Below are positions 1 to 8,949 of a stretch of 64,000 bases of DNA, piece by piece. The notes below the pieces were generated by a model. That model saw only the letters and a list, made by a program, of their open reading frames with translations, ran no database searches and was not told the origin of the DNA. The first letter of the stretch is position 1. Every line of letters begins with the position of its first letter. Source of the stretch: Sorangium cellulosum (GTDB lineage: Bacteria; Myxococcota_A; Polyangia; Polyangiales; Polyangiaceae); the NCBI RefSeq assembly GCF_002950945.1, contig NZ_CP012673.1:8570501-8634500 (forward strand). The letters are read 5' to 3'. The translations under genes were made by a program, and so were the position numbers.

Positions 1-991
1 ACTTGTCGGCGTTGCCCGCGGCGTAGGCGTAGGGCCAGTTCCGCATGAACGCGGCGTTCCCGCCCTGGAACGTGTTGCGGGCGTCCTCCTCCTCGTAGCT
101 CGTCACGCCCGCGGACGAGATGGTGCCCACCCAGCCCTTGGCGCGCGCGAGCGCCTTCTGGGCCCCCGGGTTGTTCACCGTGATCTTGCCGTCCTCGATG
201 ATGGCGCCGCCGCCGTGCGACGCGATCCACTCCAGCGCGTTGCAGGTGAGCCCCTCGTAGGCCTTCCCCTGCCACACGAAGCCGAGGAAGTTCGGGCTGC
301 TCGCGCGCTCTCCGTCCTGGATCTTCTTCGCCATCTGCTCGAGCTCGTCCCACGTCTCCGGCGGCTTCGAATAGCCGTATTTCTCGAGCAGATCGGTGCG
401 GTAATAGAGCAGCCCGAAGTCGGTGAACCACGGCATCGCCACGAGCTTGCCGTCGACCGTGTTGTTCTGAACGATGCTCTCGACATGCTGCTTCGCCGCC
501 TCGCCGAGCTTCTCGCGCAGGTCGAGGAGGTTCTGGGCGAAGGCGCCGGGCCAGATGACGTCGAGCATCAGCACGTCGATGTCCGCGGACTGCCCCTGGA
601 ACAGCCGCTGGTAGACGGAGTAGGTCTCGGTCGCGTCCTTCGGCCGGGGGATCAGGGCCACCTCGATGCCGGTGTCCTGGTTGAACTGCTTGATCAACAC
701 CCTGTCGAGCTCGGCGCCCACGCCCACCGACTCGCTGTAATATTTCAGCTTGGCTCCGCTGAATTTCTTCGCCTCGGCGGCGTTCGGCACCGCGGGGGGC
801 TGCGCCTTGATCGCGGTGTCGCCCGGCGCCTCGGCGACGGCGGGCTTGCTCGTGGCGGTCGCGGCGGCGCCGGGGCGGCTCTCGCCCGCAGGCGGCTTCT
901 TGTCGCCCTGGCAGGCGCACAGGCCGACGACGAAGAGGAGCAGCGCTATGGTTCTCCATGCGCGGAGATCATGCTGCCGAGTGATGTCCAT
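1..991 (-). CDS. Sugar ABC transporter substrate-binding lipoprotein (3' end cut by window edge)
   Basis: This is an extracellular solute-binding protein of family 1, the sugar-capturing component of an ABC importer, probably lipid-anchored. The ATG at 991 is preceded by a GGGAA stretch. It gives a basic N-terminus, a hydrophobic run and a Cys at residue 27 within an L-C-A-C lipobox-like motif, then a Pro/Ala-rich linker to about residue 75. The visible 330 residues hold family hallmarks: a D-V-I-W-P-G segment, the stretch M-P-W-F-T-D-F-G-L-L-Y-Y-R followed by a T-W-D-E-L helix, and W-Q-G-K-A-Y-E-G-L. The C-terminus and presumably the permease genes lie left of the window. The sugar cannot be read from sequence; trehalose/maltose-type proteins look closest from memory. 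Confidence 0.85.
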   Translation of the reverse strand, partial: MDITRQHDLRAWRTIALLLFVVGLCACQGDKKPPAGESRPGAAATATSKPAVAEAPGDTAIKAQPPAVPNAAEAKKFSGAKLKYYSESVGVGAELDRVLIKQFNQDTGIEVALIPRPKDATETYSVYQRLFQGQSADIDVLMLDVIWPGAFAQNLLDLREKLGEAAKQHVESIVQNNTVDGKLVAMPWFTDFGLLYYRTDLLEKYGYSKPPETWDELEQMAKKIQDGERASSPNFLGFVWQGKAYEGLTCNALEWIASHGGGAIIEDGKITVNNPGAQKALARAKGWVGTISSAGVTSYEEEDARNTFQGGNAAFMRNWPYAYAAGNADK

Positions 992-1794
992 CGCGGGTTC
1001 CCTTTCTGAGATCTCGATCCGAACGGTTTCGCCAGGGGCCCTCCGCTCGCGGGCGGCGCTGACGACGCGCCTACATGCGGCGCTCGTGAGCGCCGCGAGG
1101 AGCCAGGCCTGCGGCAGCATCGAACAGAGTCGCGCTCCAGGGCAAGGGATAGCGCCGCGATTGCACCGGATCTGCGCCGCGCAGAGAGTGTCAGACGGCG
1201 CGGAGTACGGAGTTACCTTACTGGCCTACTGCCGACGGCGTACTCCATGAGGCGCTCACGTGCACGTGGACGACGGGAGCGCACATCACGCGACGTGCAT
1301 GCGGTCGGACCAGCCGCGCGGCGGGCCGTGGTCCGCATGGGCCCAGAGGGGATTCACATGAAGTCGGGAACATGAAGTCGGGGAGAAGAATCAATCGTTT
1401 TCCCGTCCTCGTGTTCAATCCGATCCCCACCACGCGCGGTGTGCGATGAGCCTGCGCTGCGCGCTCCGCATGCGCCGCGCGCGACGTCCGTGCGGGGCCG
1501 CGGGCGCGCAGCCGCGCGGACGTCGCGCGCGGCGACGGGATCGCCGTGGCGCACGCGGCCGGAGCCTCGACGGAGGAGCCCAGGAACGCGACAGCTTTGC
1601 GCTTGCGGAGCCCTTCCGGAGGCGGTAGAGCCGGTCTGCGTGGCCGGTGATCGCACTCGGCATGAGCCACGGGCATCGCTCTCGTCGCTCGTCTCGCTCT
1701 GGTAGCTCTGCTCGCTCTCGCTCTGCTTGCCCCGTCGGCTCCAGGTTGGTCCTGCCCGAAGCGGGCGAGCCGACCCCGGTCTGCGCACGGCAGT
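992..1794. other. Divergent intergenic region, no convincing gene
   Basis: These 803 bases separate the binding-protein gene (minus) from isochorismate synthase (plus). The short open frames here have no start signal and no codon pattern resembling the neighbours. The region holds a very strong inverted repeat at 1473-1534 (listed separately), a 13-bp direct repeat (copies near 1356 and 1370) and CT-rich low-complexity sequence at about 1676-1731. Confidence 0.6.
1473..1534. repeat. Perfect 18-bp inverted repeat, about 23-bp stem
   Basis: Positions 1473-1490 and 1517-1534 are exact reverse complements. The pairing continues inward through a G-T wobble and four more pairs, giving a stem of about 23 bp around a GC-rich loop. 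It lies between divergent genes, so it is not an ordinary terminator for either. It could be a structured RNA, a DNA cruciform or a protein site. Confidence 0.75.
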
Positions 1795-3111
1795 ATGGCT
1801 CCCCTGACGCTCTCTTCTTGGTCGGATTCGTCCGATTCGTCCGATTCGTCGGATTCGGCCGATGCGCTCCGCCTGGCCGCGCGGCTGGTCGCACGCACCG
1901 TCCGGCTCGACGCGGACACGCTCGCGACGATGCCCGGCGGCATCTCGTCCCTCGCCGGGGAGAACGCCCGCGTCTGGCTGCACCCGACCGCGCAGCTGGT
2001 CGCGCACGGGGTCGCCGCCCGGCTGGAGCTGCCCCACGGCATCGAGGGCGGCGTCTCGTGGATCCGGGAGGTGCTCTCGGCCATCGGCACCACCGACGCC
2101 CTCGGCCGCCCGGGCTCCGGCCCGATCGCGCTCGGCGCCCTGCCGTTCGACCGGACGGAGCCGGCCGCGCTCGTCATTCCAGCCCAGATCGTCGGCGCGG
2201 CGCCCGACGGCACCGCGTGGGTCACCACCATCGGCGAGGGCGCCGCCCCCGCGCCGCACCTCGCGCCGGCCGAGAGCCACCGGCGCTCGCCCGACAGCTT
2301 CACGCTCCGCTCGGCGATCCCGCACGAGGAGTGGTGCGCGCGCGTCGCCCACGCGGTCGCCGACGTCCAGCGCGGGGATCTCTCCAAGGTCGTGCTGGCG
2401 CGCCCGGTCGACGTCGAGGCGAACCGGCCCATCGTCGTCGAGGAGGTCCTGCGCCGGCTCACCGCGCTCTATCCCTCCTGCGCGATCTTCCACTGCGACG
2501 GCTTCCTCGGCGCGAGCCCCGAGCTCCTGCTCTCGCGCCGCGGCCGCGCCGTCTCCTCGCACCCGCTGGCCGGCACGTACGCGGTCTCCGCCGACGTCGA
2601 CGCCGACCGCCGGTTCTCCGAGGTCCTCCGGAAGTCGGCCAAGGACCAGCGCGAGCACCGCTTCGTGGTCGACGCCGTCGCCGCGGCGCTCGGGCCGCTC
2701 TGCGCGTCGCTCGACGTCCCGGGCGAGCCGTCGATCCTGAGCCTCCGCAACGTGATGCACCTCGGCACGCCGATCCACGGCGTGCTCGACGAGGGGGCGC
2801 CCGACGCGCTCTCGCTCGCCGCGCGGCTGCACCCGACGCCCGCCGTGTGCGGCACGCCGCGCGACACCGCGAAGGCCTGGCTGGACGCCCACGAGGGGTT
2901 CCGGCGCGGGCTCTACGCGGGGCTCGTGGGCTGGCTCGACGCCCGCGGCGACGGCGACTGGTTCATCGGCATCCGGAGCGCCACCGTCGACGGCGCCCGC
3001 GCGCGTATGGTCGCCGGCGTCGGCGTCGTCGCGGGGTCGAGCCCGGAGGCGGAGCTGGTCGAGACGCAGCTCAAGCTCCAGGCCATGCTCGCGGCCCTCA
3101 TCCGCCCCTGA
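1795..3111 (+). CDS. Isochorismate synthase (EntC/DhbC type)
   Basis: It isomerises chorismate to isochorismate, the entry to catecholate or salicylate siderophores or to menaquinone. The 438 residues match the chorismate-binding family over residues about 170-438: L-S-K-V-V-L-A-R carrying the catalytic Lys, H-P-L-A-G-T, the K-D-x-x-E-H block, L-H-P-T-P-A-V-C-G-T-P and the closing G-S-S-P-E-A-E-L-V-E-T. The C-G-T-P variant resembles siderophore-type DhbC from memory. No isochorismatase, DHB dehydrogenase or NRPS gene is nearby, so the product's fate is unknown. The first 20 residues are a Ser-Asp repeat made by a 9-bp microsatellite (about 1821-1859) and the start at 1795 has a weak ribosome site, so the true start may differ. 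It is followed by two other chorismate enzymes on the same strand. Confidence 0.88.
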   Translation: MAPLTLSSWSDSSDSSDSSDSADALRLAARLVARTVRLDADTLATMPGGISSLAGENARVWLHPTAQLVAHGVAARLELPHGIEGGVSWIREVLSAIGTTDALGRPGSGPIALGALPFDRTEPAALVIPAQIVGAAPDGTAWVTTIGEGAAPAPHLAPAESHRRSPDSFTLRSAIPHEEWCARVAHAVADVQRGDLSKVVLARPVDVEANRPIVVEEVLRRLTALYPSCAIFHCDGFLGASPELLLSRRGRAVSSHPLAGTYAVSADVDADRRFSEVLRKSAKDQREHRFVVDAVAAALGPLCASLDVPGEPSILSLRNVMHLGTPIHGVLDEGAPDALSLAARLHPTPAVCGTPRDTAKAWLDAHEGFRRGLYAGLVGWLDARGDGDWFIGIRSATVDGARARMVAGVGVVAGSSPEAELVETQLKLQAMLAALIRP

Positions 3112-3210
3112 CGAGAGGGGCCCCGGCCCGGCGACCGGACAGGACGCCTCGCGCCGCGCCGCGCGCCCGGAGCGCCCGGGCCCCAGCGCGATCCCCACGG
3201 GAGCGACGCC

Positions 3211-5349
3211 GTGAAGACACTGCTGATCGACAACTACGACTCGTATACCCACATCCTCGGGCAGTACCTCTGGGAGGTGAACGGCGAGCAGCCGATCACC
3301 GTCAGGAACGACAGCCTCTCGCTCGCCGAGATCAAGGATCTGGAGATCGACAGCATCGTCCTCTCGCCCGGCCCCGGCCGCCCCGAGCGCCGGGCCGATT
3401 TCGGCGTCTGCATGGAGGTGATCGACGCGCTCCCCGAAACGCCGATCCTCGGGGTCTGCCTCGGCCATCAGGGGCTCGCGGCCCGCTTCGGCGGGCGCGT
3501 GCGCCACGCCCCGCGGGTCGCGCACGGCAAGATCGCCGAGATCGAGCACGACGGCACCGGCCTGTTCGAGGGCGTGCCCAGCCCGTTCAAGGCCGTGCGT
3601 TACCACTCGCTGCTCGTCGACGACGGCGACCTCCCGGCGGACATCGAGATCACCGCGCGGACGCGCGGCGACGGGCTCGTCATGGCCCTCAAGATCAAGG
3701 GCCGCCCGTTCTACGGCGTGCAGTTCCACCCCGAGTCGATCGGCACCGAACACGGAAGGAAAATCCTGAGCAATTTCCGTGATATCGCTGCGCAGGTGGC
3801 GCGCTCCCGGCGCGCGCCCGCGGCGGGCGCGGGCGCGGACCTCGACGGCCGCGGGCGGGGCCGGGTGCGCCACGTGCGGCTCCCCTGGGTCGACCCGGAG
3901 CGGGCCTTCGCCGGGCTCTTCGCCGACGCGCCGTACACGTTCTGGCTCGACTCGAGCGCGCCCGGCGCGGACGGCCGCTTCTCGTTCATGGGGAGCGCCG
4001 CGGAGGCGCTCGAGAGCCGCGGCGAGCACCTGACGCGGCGGCGCGCCGCCGGCCCCGAGGCCGCCCACGCCCCGGCCGGCGCCACGGGGAGCCCGTTCGC
4101 GGCGCTGCGGCAGGAGCTCGCGCGCGGCGCCGTCGCGCCGAGCGGCCTGCCGGTCCCGTTCACGGGCGGCCTCGTGGGCTACCTCGGCTACGAGCTGAAG
4201 GAGCACCTCGGCTTCGGCGCGACCGCCCACGGAGCGCGCGCGCTCCCGGACAGCACGATGATGATCGCGCGGCACATCCTGGCCTTCGATCACGTCGAGC
4301 GCGCGGTGTACGCCTGCGCGAGCGGCGCGGACGAGCCGCCGCTGCCGCCCGCGCCCTCCGCGGAAGTGTGGCTCGACGAGATCGCGGCGCGCCTCCGCGA
4401 CCTCCCGGAGCTCGCCGAGCCCACGCTCGCGCCCGTCCCGGAGGGCTTCGCCGATCGGCTCGCGGTCGCGCAGCACCTCTCGCGCCGGGAGCACCTGGAC
4501 GCCGTGGCGTCGATCCTCGCCGACATCCGCGACGGCGAGACGTACGAGGTCTGCCTCACGAACGAGTTCCGGGTGCAGACCTCGCTCTCGCCGTTCGCCC
4601 TCTACCGCGTGCTCCGCCGCGTGAACCCCGCGCCCTTCTCGGCCTTCCTCAAGCTGCCGGCGGGCGCGGTGCTGTCGTCCTCGCCGGAGCGGTTCCTGGC
4701 CGTCGACCGGGCGCGCCGCGTGCGCAGCGAGCCGATCAAGGGCACGCGCCCGAAGGGCGCCACCGCGGAGGAGACCCTGGCCCTCCGCCGCGAGCTCGCG
4801 GAGAGCGAGAAGGACCGCTCCGAGCTGCTCATGATCACGGACCTCGTCCGCAACGATCTCAGCCGCGTCTGCGCGGTGGGCTCGATCGACGTCGAGCAGC
4901 TCCTGCGCGTCACGGAGCACGCCACCTTGCTCCAGCTCTCCTCGGTCGTCACGGGCGCCCTGCGCGACGGCAAGGGCGCGCTCGACGCGCTCGAGGCGTG
5001 TTTCCCCGGCGGCTCGATCACCGGGGCGCCCAAGCACCGGACGATCGCGATCCTCGATCAGCTGGAGCGGCGCGCGCGCGGCGTGTACACGGGCGCGATC
5101 GGTTACCTCGCCTTCGAGGGGACCCTGGACATGAACATCGCCATCCGGACCCTCGTCGCCGACCGCGATGGGCTCAGCTTCGGCAGCGGCGGCGCGGTGG
5201 TCGCCGAGTCGAGCCCGGAGGCCGAGTACGACGAGGTCCTCGTCAAAAGTTACCCGCTGCTCCGCGCCGTCTACCTCGCGGAGCTCGCGGAGGGCAGCGG
5301 CAGTATGCCCGAGCCGGGACCACGTCCGGCGAGGGCGTCGCGCGGCTGA
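3211..5349 (+). CDS. pabAB: Aminodeoxychorismate synthase, PabA-PabB fusion
   Basis: It makes 4-amino-4-deoxychorismate for folate. Residues 1-195 are a class I glutamine amidotransferase: S-P-G-P-G near 52, nucleophile Cys in G-V-C-L-G-H near 82, and the His/Glu pair in V-Q-F-H-P-E-S near 172. After a linker, residues about 220-690 are component I with S-S-S-P-E-R-F, P-I-K-G-T and the F-P-G-G-S-I-T-G-A-P-K block. The Lys in P-I-K-G-T is the PabB residue that forms the covalent intermediate and is absent from TrpE, so the PabB assignment is firm. The GTG start at 3211 has GGGAG about eight bases upstream. The 712 residues and the order amidotransferase then synthase match plant, fungal and actinobacterial PabAB. 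No PabC lyase is adjacent. Confidence 0.9.
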   Translation: MKTLLIDNYDSYTHILGQYLWEVNGEQPITVRNDSLSLAEIKDLEIDSIVLSPGPGRPERRADFGVCMEVIDALPETPILGVCLGHQGLAARFGGRVRHAPRVAHGKIAEIEHDGTGLFEGVPSPFKAVRYHSLLVDDGDLPADIEITARTRGDGLVMALKIKGRPFYGVQFHPESIGTEHGRKILSNFRDIAAQVARSRRAPAAGAGADLDGRGRGRVRHVRLPWVDPERAFAGLFADAPYTFWLDSSAPGADGRFSFMGSAAEALESRGEHLTRRRAAGPEAAHAPAGATGSPFAALRQELARGAVAPSGLPVPFTGGLVGYLGYELKEHLGFGATAHGARALPDSTMMIARHILAFDHVERAVYACASGADEPPLPPAPSAEVWLDEIAARLRDLPELAEPTLAPVPEGFADRLAVAQHLSRREHLDAVASILADIRDGETYEVCLTNEFRVQTSLSPFALYRVLRRVNPAPFSAFLKLPAGAVLSSSPERFLAVDRARRVRSEPIKGTRPKGATAEETLALRRELAESEKDRSELLMITDLVRNDLSRVCAVGSIDVEQLLRVTEHATLLQLSSVVTGALRDGKGALDALEACFPGGSITGAPKHRTIAILDQLERRARGVYTGAIGYLAFEGTLDMNIAIRTLVADRDGLSFGSGGAVVAESSPEAEYDEVLVKSYPLLRAVYLAELAEGSGSMPEPGPRPARASRG

Positions 5350-5391
5350 ACGCGCACGCGCGCACATGCACATGTCAACCGCGTCAAACCG

Positions 5392-5411
5392 CGCGCACGC
5401 GCGCGTGCGCG
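5392..5411. repeat. 20-bp perfect GC palindrome between pabAB and trpEG
   Basis: The 20 bases read identically on both strands and consist of alternating purine-pyrimidine GCGC/CACG steps. They lie about 43 bp after the pabAB stop and 80 bp before the trpEG start. They could be an operator, a weak hairpin terminator or a Z-DNA-prone tract. There is no T-tract. Confidence 0.5.
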
Positions 5412-5462
5412 GCGGAACCCGGCTCCCGGCGGCGAAGCCGGTGCGGCGCGCGGCGCACCGCG

Positions 5463-5468
5463 TATACT
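5463..5468 (+). promoter_or_regulatory. Possible -10 box (TATACT) before trpEG
   Basis: TATACT stands out in GC-rich sequence just ahead of the AAAGGAG ribosome site and the TTG start at 5492. No clear -35 hexamer is visible at the right distance, so this is a weak call. If real, the leader is under 25 nt and leaves no room for a classical tryptophan attenuator. Confidence 0.3.
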
Positions 5469-5491
5469 CGCCGGCCAAAGGAGACGCGATC

Positions 5492-7657
5492 TTGAAACGA
5501 GAGAGCAACGTCACACGGGGGGGAGTCGCGGTGCAGCGGGTGGCCGAGGAGCTCGCCGTGAGCGGCGCGATCCAGCCCATCGTCGAGGCGCTCGACAGCC
5601 ACCTCGGCGTGGTCCTGGCGTCCAGCTACGAGGTCCCCGGCCGGTACACGCGCTGGGACATCGGCTTCGTCGACCCGCCGCTCGTGCTCATCTCCCGGGG
5701 CCGCGATTTCCGGTTCACGGCGCTGAACGAGCGCGGGCGCGTGATCCTGCCCGCCCTCGACGAGGCGCTCCGGGATCTCGAGGCGGTCGCGTCCATCGAG
5801 CGCCGCGGCGACGAGGTGGTCGGCGCGGTCCGGCCGCCGGGCGCGCGGGTGCCCGAGGAGCTGCGCAGCCGCCAGCCGTCCATCTTCTCGGTGCTGCGGC
5901 GGCTCATCGAGCTGTTCCGCGTCCCGGGCGACTCGCTCTTCGGGCTCTACGGCGCGTTCGCGTACGACCTCGCCTTCCAGTTCGAGCCGATCCGGCTCCG
6001 GCGCGAGCGCCCGGCGGACCAGCGGGATCTCGTCCTCTACCTCCCCGACGAGATCGTCGCCGTGGATCACCGCCGCGAGCGCGCGACGCGCACGCGGTAC
6101 GAGTTCACTTGCGGCGATCGCTCGACCGAGGGGCTGCCGCGCGAGGGCGCGGCGCGCGCCTACGTCGGCGCCGATCGCGCGCCGCAGAACGAGTACGCGC
6201 CGGGCGAGTACGCCGAGCTCGTCCGGACTGCCCGGGAGTCGTTCAAGCGCGGCGATCTGTTCGAGGTCGTCCCGAGCCATACGCTCTACGAGCCGTGCCC
6301 GGTCACCCCGACGGAGCTGTTCTACCGGCTGCGCGAGCGCAACCCGGCGCCCTACGGCTTCCTGATGAACCTCGGCGACGCCGAGTACCTGGTCGGCGCC
6401 TCGCCGGAGATGTACGTGCGCGTCGAGGGCGATCGCATCGAGACCTGCCCCATCTCGGGCACCATCCCGCGCGGCAGCGACCCGATCGCCGACGCGGCGC
6501 AGATCGCGCGCCTGCTCGCGTCCGCGAAGGACGAGTCGGAGCTCACGATGTGCACCGACGTCGACCGCAACGACAAGTCCCGCATCTGCGTGCCGGGGAG
6601 CGTCCGCGTGATCGGCCGGCGGCAGATCGAGATGTACTCGCGGCTGATCCACACGGTCGATCACGTCGAGGGCCGGCTGCGGGAGGGCTTCGACGCGCTC
6701 GACGCGTTCCTCGCGCACACCTGGGCGGTCACGGTCACGGGGGCGCCGAAGGCCTGGGCGATGCAGTTCATCGAGGACCACGAGCGCTCGCCGCGCGCGT
6801 GGTACGGCGCCGCGGTCGGCGCGATCGGCTTCGACGGCGGCATGAACACGGGGCTCACGCTGCGCACGATCCGGATCAAGGACGGCGTGGCCCAGGTCCG
6901 GGTGGGCGCGACGCTGCTCTTCGACTCGGACCCCGAGGAGGAGGAGCGCGAGACGCACGTGAAGGCGTCGGCGCTGATCGACGCGATCCGGCGGCCGCGC
7001 GGCGTCGCCGCGCCCGCGGCGGCGGCGATCAGCCCGGTGCCGGGCGGCAGCCGGAAGATCCTGCTCGTCGATCACCAGGACTCCTTCGTGCACACGCTGG
7101 CCAACTACCTCCGGCAGACGGGCGCCGAGGTGGTGACGCTGCGCGCCGGCTTCCCCCACAGCGAGCTCGACGCGTACGCCCCCGACCTCGTGGTGCTCTC
7201 GCCCGGCCCCGGCACCCCGTCCGACTTCGACGTCTCGGGGACGCTCGCGGCGCTGCTCGCGCGCCGGCTGCCGGTCTTCGGCGTCTGCCTCGGCCTGCAG
7301 GGCATGGTCGAGCACTTCGGCGGCAAGCTCGGCGTGCTCGACTACCCGATGCACGGCAAGGCCTCGAAGGTCCACGTGCTCGGCGGCCGCCTCTTCGAGG
7401 GCCTCCCGCGCGAGTTCCGCGCGGGGCGCTACCACTCGCTCTACGCCCTGCGCGACGCCCTCCCCTCGTCGCTGAAGGTCACGGCCGAGAGCGACGACGG
7501 GGTCGTGATGGCCATCGAGCACGCGGAGCTGCCCGTCGCGGCCGTGCAGTTCCACCCCGAGTCGATCCTCTCGCAGGACGACAACATCGGCCTCCGGCTC
7601 GTCCGCAACGCCGTCATCGAGCTCAGGCGGGGCGAGGCGGCGCCCGGGGCGCGCTGA
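5492..7657 (+). CDS. trpEG: Anthranilate synthase, TrpE-TrpG fusion
   Basis: It converts chorismate and glutamine to anthranilate, the first step of tryptophan synthesis. The TTG start at 5492 is chosen for the ribosome site AAAGGAG eight bases upstream; the frame is open further upstream but has no comparable signal. Residues about 10-510 are component I, with C-P-I-S-G-T-I-P-R-G (no Lys, unlike pabAB), D-V-D-R-N-D-K-S-R-I-C and T-V-T-G-A-P-K-A-W. Residues about 530-715 are the glutaminase, with S-P-G-P-G-T-P, G-V-C-L-G-L-Q-G and V-Q-F-H-P-E-S. The 721 residues and this order match the fused TrpE(G) of rhizobia. PhzE has the same order, but no phenazine genes are present. It is the third chorismate enzyme in tandem. 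Confidence 0.9.
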   Translation: MKRESNVTRGGVAVQRVAEELAVSGAIQPIVEALDSHLGVVLASSYEVPGRYTRWDIGFVDPPLVLISRGRDFRFTALNERGRVILPALDEALRDLEAVASIERRGDEVVGAVRPPGARVPEELRSRQPSIFSVLRRLIELFRVPGDSLFGLYGAFAYDLAFQFEPIRLRRERPADQRDLVLYLPDEIVAVDHRRERATRTRYEFTCGDRSTEGLPREGAARAYVGADRAPQNEYAPGEYAELVRTARESFKRGDLFEVVPSHTLYEPCPVTPTELFYRLRERNPAPYGFLMNLGDAEYLVGASPEMYVRVEGDRIETCPISGTIPRGSDPIADAAQIARLLASAKDESELTMCTDVDRNDKSRICVPGSVRVIGRRQIEMYSRLIHTVDHVEGRLREGFDALDAFLAHTWAVTVTGAPKAWAMQFIEDHERSPRAWYGAAVGAIGFDGGMNTGLTLRTIRIKDGVAQVRVGATLLFDSDPEEEERETHVKASALIDAIRRPRGVAAPAAAAISPVPGGSRKILLVDHQDSFVHTLANYLRQTGAEVVTLRAGFPHSELDAYAPDLVVLSPGPGTPSDFDVSGTLAALLARRLPVFGVCLGLQGMVEHFGGKLGVLDYPMHGKASKVHVLGGRLFEGLPREFRAGRYHSLYALRDALPSSLKVTAESDDGVVMAIEHAELPVAAVQFHPESILSQDDNIGLRLVRNAVIELRRGEAAPGAR

Positions 7658-7668
7658 CAGAGGGCGCT

Positions 7669-7697
7669 GCGCGCGGGGCCAGAGCGGCCCTGCGCGC
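7669..7697 (+). terminator. Probable hairpin terminator after trpEG
   Basis: Twelve-base arms at 7669-7680 and 7686-7697 pair at 11 of 12 positions around a 5-base loop, starting 11 bp after the trpEG stop. There is no T-tract, which is common in very GC-rich genomes. Confidence 0.5.
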
Positions 7698-7723
7698 GGG
7701 CGCCGCGCGGCCTCACGAACCAC

Positions 7724-7766
7724 AAAATGAAAAAGCGCCGCCGGGGCCTCGGGGGGGGGAGAGGCC
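7724..7766 (-). terminator. Possible terminator for the minus-strand GNAT gene
   Basis: On the minus strand a GGCCTC...GAGGCC hairpin (7745-7766) with a homopolymer loop is followed by a short GC spacer and a T-rich run (7724-7734). It is about 150 bases downstream of the GNAT stop at 7913. I see no gene in the sequence between. Confidence 0.4.
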
Positions 7767-7912
7767 ACGCCAGCGACGCTGGTTCTGGTTATTGCACCGA
7801 GCATGCCATGACGAAGGTCCGTCTTGGCCGGGCATTTTTAATGGATGTCCGGGACGATCCTTTCGCTTCTGCACGAACGGCCCTGCAATCCTGAATCCCG
7901 AGTGGAGCGCGC

Positions 7913-8740
7913 TCAGCGTGATCCCGGGGAGCCCTCGCTCCGTCTCGCGAGGATGCCCTTGCTGTAGGCCATGAAGAACCCGAGCCGCATGGCGTTGCGT
8001 TCGGTGGGGATGCCGGGGCTCGCGCTGATGCACGCCAGCAGGCAGCCGAGTTCGCGCGCCCGCTCCAGCCGGCGGACGATGAGCGCCTGCTGGATGCCGC
8101 GCTCGCGGAACCGGGGGAGCACCGAGACGCCGAAGAGCGCGGCGCCGTCGGGGTGGACCTCGACGCTGCCGGCGCCGGCCGGCTCGCCGTCCACGAGCGC
8201 GAGGAACGAGTCGCACCGGGGGTACGCGACGACGCGGCGGCTGACCTCGAGGAGCGCCGGCGCGATCGGCGCGCCCTCGGGCCGGAAGCCGCTCGTCGAG
8301 ACGTCGATGAAGAGCCGGACCTGCGCCTCGTCGCCGGGATCGACGCGCACGACCTCGAGCCCCTTGGGCCAGCCGTTCGGCACGAGCGCGCGCAGGTCCT
8401 CGTCCGGCTCGATCTCGCGCGCGAGCACGTTCACGAACTCCAGCAGCGCGAACCCTCGCTCGGCGAGGCCGCGCACGAGCGACGGGTGCGCGAAGGGACA
8501 GACGACGATCCGCGGCTCCGCGCCGCGCGTCGTGTAGAAGCCGACGACGCGGTCGATCTCCGCGCCGGAGACGGGCCCGTCGAGCCCGAGCCCGACGGCG
8601 AAGTTCGCCCACGACCCCTCTCCATCGAAGGTCATGCACCCGCCCGCGACGGGCTCCGCGCAGGCGACGACGGCGGCGGTGGCGCGCGCCAGGCGGCGCT
8701 CCTCGACGCGCGCGATCTCGGCGTAAGACAGCTTCGGCAT
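7913..8740 (-). CDS. GNAT-family N-acetyltransferase
   Basis: This is probably an acetyl-CoA-dependent acyltransferase of unknown substrate. The ATG at 8740 is chosen because GAGGAG lies seven bases upstream. The 275 residues contain a clear C-terminal GNAT fold at about 195-265: a beta strand ending in F-G-V-S-V-L-P, the acetyl-CoA loop R-E-R-G-I-Q-Q-A-L, and the C-I-S-A-S-P-G-I-P-T strand with N-A-M-R-L-G-F, typical of the last helix. The N-terminal 130 residues are weakly conserved and may be a second, degenerate GNAT half. It is divergent from argG, with about 210 bp between the start codons, and has no evident partner. Confidence 0.75.
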   Translation of the reverse strand: MPKLSYAEIARVEERRLARATAAVVACAEPVAGGCMTFDGEGSWANFAVGLGLDGPVSGAEIDRVVGFYTTRGAEPRIVVCPFAHPSLVRGLAERGFALLEFVNVLAREIEPDEDLRALVPNGWPKGLEVVRVDPGDEAQVRLFIDVSTSGFRPEGAPIAPALLEVSRRVVAYPRCDSFLALVDGEPAGAGSVEVHPDGAALFGVSVLPRFRERGIQQALIVRRLERARELGCLLACISASPGIPTERNAMRLGFFMAYSKGILARRSEGSPGSR

Positions 8741-8949
8741 GGGAGGCTCCTCATCGGGCGAGCAGGGCTCTGCTGGACGGCGTGTAGGGATGGCGCTGCG
8801 GTGTGGCGGCATCCTAGTCGGTCGAGCCCCCTTTGGGCAGGCGAGCGCTCTTCCAGCGCACCGCCCGCGCGCTCCGCGCCGCCCGGGGCCGCGCCGCCCC
8901 GCGATCTCCGCTCGCGCGTGCGCGGGCGTTGAGATTATGCTGCGCCGCC

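Noticed and set aside
215..1009. A 264-residue plus-strand frame at the left edge
   Set aside because: The minus strand encodes a clear sugar-binding protein over the same bases.
1354..5580. A 1408-residue open frame on the minus strand
   Set aside because: It is the antisense shadow of isochorismate synthase and pabAB, lacks any domain pattern and is Arg/Ala-rich, as GC-rich antisense frames are.
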